Below, piece by piece: positions 1 through 4,870 of a stretch of DNA of 5,454 bases. The stretch spans positions 1 through 5,454 of the forward strand of contig CACXDX010000041.1 of NCBI GenBank assembly GCA_902766525.1, read 5' to 3'. Each line of letters begins with the position of its first letter. The first letter of the stretch is position 1. This stretch comes from an uncultured Bacillota bacterium (lineage in GTDB: Bacteria > Bacillota > Dehalobacteriia > UBA7702). Both the position numbers and the translations under genes were made by a program. The notes below the pieces were generated by a model that did no database searches, was not told the origin of the DNA, and saw nothing but the letters and a program-made list of their open reading frames with translations.

Positions 1-525
1 CATCGAATCAGGGTGGAGCATATGATAATGCTCCGAATCGGCGGTCTCATGACGCAGCAGATATCGATCGGCACCGGCGTCAAAAAAGCGTCGGAAGCTT
101 TCTTCGCTTCTTTCTCCGATCGAAAGCGTTACGGCACAATCAGGGTATCTCTTCTTTAATTCCGAGACGATTTCGCAGATGCGCTCATCGGAATAATAGG
201 GATCTTCTCCTCCCTGAAGAACAAAAGTCCTGTATCCGAGTGTGTATCCTTCATCGGCACATGCATAGATTTCCCGTGGAGAAAGACGATAACGCTCCGC
301 CTTTTTATTACTTCTTCGAATACCGCAGTAGAAACAATCGTTTTTACAATAATTGGTAAATTCGATTAATCCGCGCAGAAACACCGCATCGCCGTAATGC
401 TCTCGCCGCACTTCATCGGCGGCGGAAAAAAGCGCTTTATCATAATGATCCGTTTCAAGCAAAGAAAGAAGCTCATCATCGGAAAGATCGCATTGCTTTT
501 GAAGTTTTACAACGATATCCCTCAT
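1..525 (-). CDS. hydE: [FeFe]-hydrogenase maturase HydE, radical SAM enzyme (5' part only; 3' end beyond window)
   Basis: HydE is a radical S-adenosylmethionine enzyme that, with HydG and HydF, builds the organometallic H-cluster of [FeFe] hydrogenase in the cytoplasm. The first 175 residues are visible, about half of a family that is usually near 350. Residues 51-67 read RGLIEFTNYCKNDCFYC, giving the CxxxCxxC site for the radical SAM [4Fe-4S] cluster at Cys60, Cys64 and Cys67. The segments LQGGEDPYY (about 103-111) and RYLLRHETA (about 154-162) are typical of HydE and help separate it from relatives such as BioB and PylB. The accessory cluster cysteines near the C-terminus lie outside the window. 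The ATG at 523-525 is chosen because GAAAGGA (534-540) sits 8 nt upstream. The gene is monocistronic at its 5' end, with its own promoter behind the terminator of the preceding operon. The identity rests on remembered family motifs, not a search. A HydE-like paralogue of different function is the main alternative. Confidence 0.87.
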   Translation of the reverse strand, partial: MRDIVVKLQKQCDLSDDELLSLLETDHYDKALFSAADEVRREHYGDAVFLRGLIEFTNYCKNDCFYCGIRRSNKKAERYRLSPREIYACADEGYTLGYRTFVLQGGEDPYYSDERICEIVSELKKRYPDCAVTLSIGERSEESFRRFFDAGADRYLLRHETADSEHYHMLHPDSM

Positions 526-552
526 TTATTTTTTCCTTTCCGCTTTTTCAAT

Positions 553-582
553 ATTATACTATTCTCCGCAAACGAAAATCAA
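553..582 (-). promoter_or_regulatory. vegetative (sigma-A type) promoter of hydE
   Basis: On the minus strand, TTGATT (577-582) and a perfect TATAAT (553-558) are separated by 18 nt. Transcription would begin near 546, giving a leader of about 20 nt that contains the hydE ribosome binding site. The promoter lies just beyond the terminator of the sigma/anti-sigma operon, so hydE is probably transcribed on its own. No operator is visible. Confidence 0.7.
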
Positions 583-595
583 GATACTGTTCAAC

Positions 596-627
596 AAAAA
601 ATATCCGTTCGCATTTCGCGAACGGAT
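596..627 (-). terminator. rho-independent terminator of the sigma/anti-sigma operon
   Basis: ATCCGTTCGC (603-612) and GCGAACGGAT (618-627) form a perfect 10-bp stem with a 5-nt loop. On the minus strand the stem is followed by A and then six T (596-601), the usual layout of an intrinsic terminator. It lies about 20 nt after the stop codon of the anti-sigma gene. On the plus strand the nearest T-run is about 14 nt away, so it is probably one-directional. Confidence 0.88.
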
Positions 628-646
628 GTTCTTCATTTTGATTTTT

Positions 647-1396
647 TTATTCGGCAGCAATGATTTCTTTGGCCATAACAATGAAATCTTCCCGGGACAG
701 TGGAGTATCCGTTGCCATAAGGCTATAGGAAAGACCGTCCATATCCCAGCTAAGATAATCTGTTTTTTCAACGCTGACGGTATCCGCTCCGTAAGCGAAA
801 ACATATTTACCCGACGCTTCATCCTTTTTATCCTGTTCCGTCAGTTCATAATCTCCGGGAACAAATTTGTTCATATAGCTGCTGTAAAAAAGATCAATTC
901 CTTCAACACTGTCAACAACCGTACCTTGATCCTTAATAAAATCATTGTAGGGCTCAACGGTAAGCGTGAATCGATCGTCGCCTTTTACATAATCCGCGGA
1001 AATAAATTTCTGTTCAAACAGATCATTCCCGAATTCGTCCTGTCCTCCCGAATCTCCGACAACGGCGCTTTCAAACCGGTAACCGTTTTTAAAGGAATCT
1101 TTCAACACCGGCACAAAACCGGGATTTTTTTCCAGTTCCGAAACGGTGGGCATTTCCGTATAAGTCGGCCGGGAATCGGAAGACATGAAGAGTGTACTTA
1201 AAGTTCCCGTTGCCATCAAACCGGTTCCGATCAGCATCATCGCCAAAAGCGCGAAGACCGGAACGGCAAAACGTTTTTTCAATTTCATGGTCATTACCTC
1301 CTTTTCTTCCGGGAGCGAAGCAAGGGTCGCTTCAACTCGTTCGGTATAGGAAAGGGGCATTTCAGGAAAGGCTTTTCGCCATTGATATCTTTTCAT
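647..1396 (-). CDS. membrane-anchored anti-sigma / sensor protein with DUF4367-like C-terminus
   Basis: The protein has 249 residues from the chosen start. A short N-terminal cytoplasmic part (about 1-41) contains YTERVEATLASLPEEKE, a pattern I associate with proteins encoded next to clostridial ECF sigma factors. It is followed by KLKKR and one membrane segment (about 42-66), then a largely acidic outer domain of about 180 residues. The last 35 residues, LSWDMDGLSYSL through REDFIVMAKEIIA, resemble DUF4367. No HxxxCxxC zinc site is present, so it is not a ZAS-type anti-sigma factor. The likely role is to hold the upstream sigma factor at the membrane and release it on an envelope signal; this is inferred from order and topology. 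The gene overlaps the end of the sigma gene by 35 nt in another frame, suggesting translational coupling. Three in-frame ATGs exist (1405, 1402, 1396). The one at 1396 is chosen because AAAGGAGG (1406-1413) lies 9 nt upstream, while the others are too close. A second perfect ribosome site lies inside the gene (1297-1305). Confidence 0.8.
   Translation of the reverse strand: MKRYQWRKAFPEMPLSYTERVEATLASLPEEKEVMTMKLKKRFAVPVFALLAMMLIGTGLMATGTLSTLFMSSDSRPTYTEMPTVSELEKNPGFVPVLKDSFKNGYRFESAVVGDSGGQDEFGNDLFEQKFISADYVKGDDRFTLTVEPYNDFIKDQGTVVDSVEGIDLFYSSYMNKFVPGDYELTEQDKKDEASGKYVFAYGADTVSVEKTDYLSWDMDGLSYSLMATDTPLSREDFIVMAKEIIAAE
1297..1305 (-). promoter_or_regulatory. internal Shine-Dalgarno site within the anti-sigma gene
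   Basis: The minus strand reads AAAAGGAGG, a full match to the 16S rRNA tail, then TAATGACC and ATG (1286-1288). The 8-nt spacing is ideal, and the ATG is in frame at residue 37 of the anti-sigma protein. Starting there would give a product opening with MKLKKRF directly before the membrane segment, without the putative sigma-binding region. The same stretch encodes Glu-Lys-Glu-Val, so it could be coincidence. Internal initiation is inferred, not shown. Confidence 0.5.
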
Positions 1397-1861
1397 TTTC
1401 ATCATCCTCCTTTAATGCTGATCTCATCAGCGCACGACCTCGGGAAAGGCGGCTTTTCACCGTTCCCTGAGGAATACGCAGGATCGTCGCGACCTCGGAA
1501 ACGGCGTAACCTTCCACATAATAGAGAACAAATGTGATTCTTATCTTTGGGGGCAAGGCGCGAATCGCTTCATAGAGTGCCGGATCCCGCGGCGGAGATT
1601 CGGCAACGGTTGCCGCCTCGTCGAGAGGAACTTCTTTTCTCTCCTTCTTTCGCAAGCGGTAACATTCATGGATGATGATGCGCGTAGACCATGTCCGAAA
1701 CAAAGCGATATCTTTCAGTTGATTTCTCTTTTGGAAGGCTTTAAGCAACCCGTTTTGTACCGCGTCTTCCGCATCCTGTTCCTGTCTGAGATGGAGACGG
1801 CGACGCGATAATAGGAGGCCCGGGCCTCTGAAACAAGGCTCGTGAATGTATCCCGATCCAT
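1362..1861 (-). CDS. ECF-family RNA polymerase sigma factor, with an apparent 1-nt frameshift near 1790
   Basis: ECF sigma factors direct RNA polymerase to a small set of promoters, often for envelope stress. From ATG 1859-1861 the first 24 codons read MDRDTFTSL...YYRVAVSI, a normal sigma region 2 start, and then the frame turns to nonsense. The neighbouring frame takes over exactly there with LRQEQDAEDAVQNGLLKAF. Restoring one base (ATCTCA to ATCCTCA, near 1790) gives a continuous 166-residue ECF protein. Region 2 covers about 5-70 (DAEDAVQ at 30-36, FRTWSTRIIIHECYRL at 55-70). Region 4 covers about 95-150 (LPPKIRITFVLYYVEGY, then the helix-turn-helix VATILRIPQGTVKSRLSRGR). The start has GGAAAGGG (1870-1877) 8 nt upstream. 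The second frame stays open back to a GTG at 1911-1913, so automatic calling may give a 183-residue product whose N-terminus is not sigma-like. It may be a pseudogene, a sequencing error or, less likely, a recoded gene. The stop overlaps the anti-sigma gene. Confidence 0.85.
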
Positions 1862-1890
1862 ATCGATAACCCTTTCCGATTTCAGATGAG

Positions 1891-1900
1891 GTGACGTCAC
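1891..1900. repeat. perfect 10-bp palindrome in the sigma-gene leader
   Basis: GTGACGTCAC reads the same on both strands and lies about 30 nt before the sigma start codon. A palindrome of this kind can be an operator for a dimeric regulator, but only one copy is visible and no regulator is identified. It could be chance. Confidence 0.3.
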
Positions 1901-1918
1901 TTTTCTCGTACACTCTTT

Positions 1919-1945
1919 AGATACTTTTTGACCGGAATCGGTTCA
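1919..1945 (-). promoter_or_regulatory. possible ECF-type (autoregulatory) promoter of the sigma/anti-sigma operon
   Basis: On the minus strand, TGAACC (1940-1945) followed after 15 nt by GTATCT (1919-1924) resembles the TGAAC...CGTA layout of ECF-dependent promoters. ECF operons often regulate themselves, which makes the position plausible. The -10 lacks the usual CGT core, so the match is only partial. Transcription would begin near 1912, within the leader. Confidence 0.3.
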
Positions 1946-1973
1946 TTTTAAAAATAAAGATTTTTGACAGCAA
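1945..1973 (-). promoter_or_regulatory. possible weak vegetative promoter of the sigma/anti-sigma operon
   Basis: On the minus strand, TTGCTG (1968-1973) and TAAAAT (1945-1950) are 17 nt apart, a fair vegetative match in an A/T-rich stretch. Its -35 overlaps the -35 of the divergent sirtuin promoter, so the two would compete for polymerase. It could supply basal transcription, with the ECF-like site adding an induced level. This is inferred. Confidence 0.35.
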
Positions 1974-1992
1974 AAAAATAAAGGCGTATAAT
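1964..1992 (+). promoter_or_regulatory. consensus vegetative promoter of the sirtuin gene
   Basis: TTGACA (1964-1969) and TATAAT (1987-1992) are both perfect consensus and are separated by exactly 17 nt. Transcription should begin near 1999, leaving a leader of about 43 nt. Such a full match suggests strong constitutive expression unless a repressor acts. The leader carries AAAGGAGG (2027-2034), 8 nt before the start codon. Confidence 0.88.
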
Positions 1993-2005
1993 AATAAAAA
2001 ATGCT

Positions 2006-2025
2006 CTGTCCGTGAGTCAGGACGG
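2006..2025 (+). other. small hairpin in the sirtuin mRNA leader
   Basis: CTGTCC (2006-2011) can pair with GGACGG (2020-2025) around an 8-nt loop, with one G-U pair. It ends 1 nt before the ribosome binding site and has no T-run, so it is not a terminator. It may affect mRNA stability or translation, or mean nothing. Confidence 0.25.
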
Positions 2026-2042
2026 CAAAGGAGGTTTCGGCA

Positions 2043-2768
2043 ATGAACGAAAAATGGGCAAAGCTTCAGGAAATGCTGGACAACAGCAATCATATCGTAT
2101 TCTTCGGCGGAGCGGGCGTTTCCACCGAAAGCAATATCCCCGATTTCCGCAGTGAGGATGGGATCTATCAGAAAAAGACATTTCGTTATCCTCCGGAGAT
2201 CATGCTTTCCCATGATTTCTACGAAAATCATACCGAAGACTTTTTTGATTTTTATGAAACAATGCTCTTCCCCGACGCAAAACCCAATCCCGCCCATATC
2301 AAACTGGCTCAATGGGAAAAGGAAGGCAAACTGAAAGCCGTTGTCACTCAGAATATCGACGGTCTCCATCAGCTTGCAGGGAGCAAAAATGTCTTTGAAC
2401 TTCACGGTTCCGTCCACAGGAACTACTGCAGCAAATGCGGCGCGTTTTACGATCTTGAACCGATTTTAGCCGCTCACGGAGGAATCCCCCGCTGTGAAAA
2501 ATGCGGTGCCGTCATCAAACCCGACGTCGTACTCTACGGAGAAGGCCTTGACAATAATGTGATCAACGGCGCTGTCAGTGCCATCCGTGAAGCCGATATG
2601 CTTATCGTCGGCGGGACCTCTCTCGTTGTCTATCCCGCTGCGGGACTCGTCAATTATTATCACGGCAATAAACTGGTGCTGATCAACCGCGACGCCACCT
2701 CTTACGACAGCAAAGCCGATCTGGTGATCAGTGATCCCATCGGCAAAGTATTGAACGCCATGAAATAA
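2043..2768 (+). CDS. NAD-dependent protein deacylase, Sir2 family (sirtuin)
   Basis: This enzyme removes acetyl (or other acyl) groups from lysines of cytoplasmic proteins, using NAD+ and giving nicotinamide and O-acyl-ADP-ribose. It has 241 residues, normal for bacterial sirtuins, and all core motifs are present. GAGVSTESNIPDFR (23-36) forms the NAD pocket, TQNIDGLH (102-109) lies in the active site, and the catalytic His121 is in ELHGS. Four zinc cysteines occur as CSKC (129/132) and CEKC (151/154). GTSLVVYPA (191-199) and INRD (214-217) complete the Rossmann fold. It most resembles the Thermotoga-like bacterial sirtuins as I remember them. The Ala-x-x-x-Tyr-x-x-Arg pattern of desuccinylase-type sirtuins is not evident in the 37-60 region, favouring deacetylation, though substrate preference remains a guess. 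The start is fixed by AAAGGAGG 8 nt upstream. The gene is alone on its strand, divergent from the sigma operon and closed by a strong terminator. Targets cannot be told from context. The symbols cobB and npdA are both used for such genes. Confidence 0.95.
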   Translation: MNEKWAKLQEMLDNSNHIVFFGGAGVSTESNIPDFRSEDGIYQKKTFRYPPEIMLSHDFYENHTEDFFDFYETMLFPDAKPNPAHIKLAQWEKEGKLKAVVTQNIDGLHQLAGSKNVFELHGSVHRNYCSKCGAFYDLEPILAAHGGIPRCEKCGAVIKPDVVLYGEGLDNNVINGAVSAIREADMLIVGGTSLVVYPAAGLVNYYHGNKLVLINRDATSYDSKADLVISDPIGKVLNAMK

Positions 2769-2784
2769 ATTTCTTTATACAACA

Positions 2785-2815
2785 AAAAACCGGCGGATTG
2801 CTTCCGCCGGTTTTT
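2785..2815. terminator. bidirectional rho-independent terminator between convergent genes
   Basis: A 13-bp perfect stem (2785-2797 with 2803-2815) has the GC-rich core CCGGCGGA and a 5-nt loop TTGCT. On the plus strand it runs into TTTTTCTTTTTT (2811-2822), and on the minus strand into six T (2784-2789). It therefore serves the sirtuin gene, which stops at 2768, and the convergent phosphoglycerate mutase-like gene, which stops at 2827. Confidence 0.93.
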
Positions 2816-2826
2816 CTTTTTTCAAA

Positions 2827-4047
2827 TCAATAATAACTCGGATCGAGGAATTTCAGAAGCATGGATTTACCGTCCTCAAAAATGATGCCCGTCTCTTTCG
2901 CGGATTCCTCGTCATGGTTGATCTCTCCGCCAAGCTGATGATGACGGCTGTCAAACATCACAAAGGGGATCGGCTCTCTCGTATGAGTCCTCAAAGCCAG
3001 CGGCGTGGCATGATCTGGGGAAACGATGATGCGATAATCTTCATGCATCGCTTCACAGGCATCAAGGATCGCGGGAATCAGTTCCTGATCAATTTTTTCG
3101 ATCGCATTGATCTTGGCATCGGCTTTCCCCTGGTGACCGCTTTCATCCGGCGCTTCAACATGGACAAAGATGAACTCTCCGCCGCCTTTCAGATAGGCGG
3201 CAGCCAATTCTCCTTTTCCTCGAAAATCCGTCACAACACCGCCGGTAGCGGTTGAAAGATAGCAAATATCCATGCCGGCACTGATACCGATCCCGCGGAT
3301 CAAATCGACGCCGCTGATCACGCCGCCCTTTAAGCCGTAGCGTTCCGCAAAAGAAGGCAGCGCTGCCTTAACTCCGGGCCCCCAAAGCCACAGCGCATTC
3401 GCGGGCAGTTCACCTTTGGCGATCTTTTCTTTATTATAGGGATGTTCTTTCAAAACATCATGGGCTTTTTTCATATAATCGATCGCCGCGGCGGCCATGG
3501 AACCTTCGGGAAGTTCGTCCCCGAGACGATGTCCCATGATCTCATGAGCGGGATGAAAAGTCATATCCGTGGCGCCGCCGTGCCAAAGCAAAACATTGCG
3601 GAAGGAAACGCTGGAATGAATGGAAAAGGTTTCATCGTCGAGGGCTTTTTGAACATCGGCAATAAGCTTTTTGGCGTCCTCCGTCGTCACTTCCCCGCCG
3701 CAATAGTCCAGCATCGTTTTATCTTCAAAGCATTCTTCATTACTGAGGGCAACGAGATTGGCCCTTAAGGTAAGATCGCCCTTTTCCAAAGGAACGCCTG
3801 CGGAAATCGCTTCCAAAGAGGAGCGTCCCTTATAAAAATCTTTCGGCGGATAACCTAAAACGGAAAGATTCGCCACATCACTTCCGGGAGAAAATTCCGC
3901 CGGCACGGTCTGACAAAGGCCGCGGATCCCGGCAGCGGCAAAAGCATTGATATGAGGTTTTTTCGCAACATGCATCGGAGTTTTTCCGCCGAGGGCTTCA
4001 TTGGGACGATCGGCCATGCCATCGGCAAGAACAAAGATATATTTCAT
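2827..4047 (-). CDS. archaeal-type cofactor-independent phosphoglycerate mutase, or proposed homoserine kinase of the same family
   Basis: The protein belongs to the alkaline phosphatase-like metalloenzyme superfamily. Archaeal-type members (ApgM) interconvert 3- and 2-phosphoglycerate through a phosphoserine; a related bacterial clade has been proposed to act as homoserine kinase in threonine synthesis. Its 406 residues match the family length of about 400, and it is distinct from the ~510-residue GpmI of most Bacillota. Visible metal and catalytic sites are LADGMADR with Asp9 (7-14), PGSDVANLSVLGY with nucleophile Ser56 (54-66), and YKGRSSLEA (72-80). HVEAPDESGH has Asp301 and His305 (296-305), SPDHATP has Asp345 and His346 (343-349), and RTHTREPIPF has His355 (353-362). 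The start at 4045-4047 has AGGTGA (4054-4059) 6 nt upstream. The gene follows the DUF308 gene by 27 nt and is probably the last of its operon, ending at the shared terminator. No threonine genes are visible, so context does not settle the function, and I give no symbol. Confidence 0.88.
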   Translation of the reverse strand: MKYIFVLADGMADRPNEALGGKTPMHVAKKPHINAFAAAGIRGLCQTVPAEFSPGSDVANLSVLGYPPKDFYKGRSSLEAISAGVPLEKGDLTLRANLVALSNEECFEDKTMLDYCGGEVTTEDAKKLIADVQKALDDETFSIHSSVSFRNVLLWHGGATDMTFHPAHEIMGHRLGDELPEGSMAAAAIDYMKKAHDVLKEHPYNKEKIAKGELPANALWLWGPGVKAALPSFAERYGLKGGVISGVDLIRGIGISAGMDICYLSTATGGVVTDFRGKGELAAAYLKGGGEFIFVHVEAPDESGHQGKADAKINAIEKIDQELIPAILDACEAMHEDYRIIVSPDHATPLALRTHTREPIPFVMFDSRHHQLGGEINHDEESAKETGIIFEDGKSMLLKFLDPSYY

Positions 4048-4074
4048 TATTTTTCACCTGTCTGTTTTTTTCTG

Positions 4075-4830
4075 TCAATCATCATATCCGCGTTCTCTGC
4101 GGTAACGCCGGTAATCTTCGTCGTCGTAGAGATCATCATAAGAAGATCTGCGATAGGAGCGCTCTTCCTCCCGATAATCATAGACATCATAGTCTCTGTC
4201 GGCAGGATCACCGTTCCCCGCTCCTCTCCTGCGAGATCCGGAGGAACTGCGTCTGCCGCGGGGGGATGCTTCCGCGGGAGCGACTCTCAAAGCGCCGAAT
4301 TCACCGAGACGCACAATATTATAGGTGATGAAATAAATACCCAAAATGCGCGCCATAAACCGTTCGGTACCGGATAAATTCATGAAAATCAAGATCGTTA
4401 CCGCCAAAGCCACTACCGCGGCAAGTAACGGGATCCACCACAGACCGCTGCCGAGACGATGATTGGCAAGGGCGGAAAAAGAAGCTGCAACCGCGGTGAA
4501 TAATGTCCATATGCCGAGCATGATCGGGAAAAGAATCAGCGCGAGCGCATTGCGGAAAACAATTGCCAAAATGCCGACGATGATGCCGATCGCGGCCAAA
4601 GCAACCAACGGGAAATTACCGTCCTGACGATGTAAAACAAAAGATACACCGCAGGCGATCCCCGCAATGATCAAAGCGACACCGATGGCCGCAACGGAAA
4701 GCCGCAAAGCCTGAGCCGGCAGAACCAGAAGAAAGATACCGTAAAGTAAAAGCAGTACTTCTGTGATAAGGATACCCTGCGTAAGCATCCGTTCACTGCC
4801 GAATCGATCAACGAATCCATTAAAATCCAT
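4075..4830 (-). CDS. DUF308/HdeD-like six-segment membrane protein with Tyr/Asp/Arg-rich C-terminal tail
   Basis: The protein has 251 residues. About 16-175 holds six hydrophobic segments (roughly 16-38, 42-66, 73-92, 95-118, 130-150 and 157-175), with repeated short loops and Gly-Ile-rich helices, as in DUF308/HdeD-like inner-membrane proteins. No enzymatic motif is visible. The last 60 residues (191-251) are low complexity: first Arg/Ser/Gly (RGRRSSSGSRRRG), then a run of Asp, Arg, Glu and nine tyrosines, such as YDDLYDDEDYRRYRRERGY. Six segments place this tail in the cytoplasm if the N-terminus is inside. It is probably disordered and could bind a partner, lipid head groups or nucleic acid, but this is inference. 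The start at 4828-4830 is supported by GAGG (4839-4842) 8 nt upstream. It follows the cardiolipin synthase gene by 40 nt with no terminator between them, so membrane or acid-stress function is plausible but not shown. Family assignment is moderate, and the function is unknown. Confidence 0.75.
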   Translation of the reverse strand: MDFNGFVDRFGSERMLTQGILITEVLLLLYGIFLLVLPAQALRLSVAAIGVALIIAGIACGVSFVLHRQDGNFPLVALAAIGIIVGILAIVFRNALALILFPIMLGIWTLFTAVAASFSALANHRLGSGLWWIPLLAAVVALAVTILIFMNLSGTERFMARILGIYFITYNIVRLGEFGALRVAPAEASPRGRRSSSGSRRRGAGNGDPADRDYDVYDYREEERSYRRSSYDDLYDDEDYRRYRRERGYDD

Positions 4831-4870
4831 TTTCCAAACCTCATTTCCTTCTTTTTTATTTCAAGCCTTG

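Noticed and set aside
603..627. The 10-bp perfect inverted repeat as a regulator operator or attachment site
   Set aside because: Its position just after a stop codon and the adjacent T-run on the minus strand explain it fully as a terminator.
626..1201. 191-codon open frame on the plus strand opposite the anti-sigma gene
   Set aside because: It is antisense to a supported gene and its translation is rich in Phe/Ile/Asn with no domain pattern. The terminator hairpin and ribosome sites fit the minus strand.
1862..1913. Start of the sigma gene at GTG 1911-1913
   Set aside because: The resulting N-terminus (MYEKSDVTSSEIGKG...) does not look like sigma region 2 and has only a weak ribosome site, whereas ATG 1861 in the other frame gives a proper sigma start with a good site.
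1917..2417. 166-codon minus-strand frame over the sirtuin gene and its promoter
   Set aside because: It lies opposite a sirtuin with every catalytic motif and covers a consensus promoter. No family resemblance is visible.
4075..4260. The DUF308 tail as a frameshift artefact
   Set aside because: The frame runs to a stop 27 nt before the next gene, and the Asp/Arg/Tyr pattern is regular and hydrophilic rather than random.
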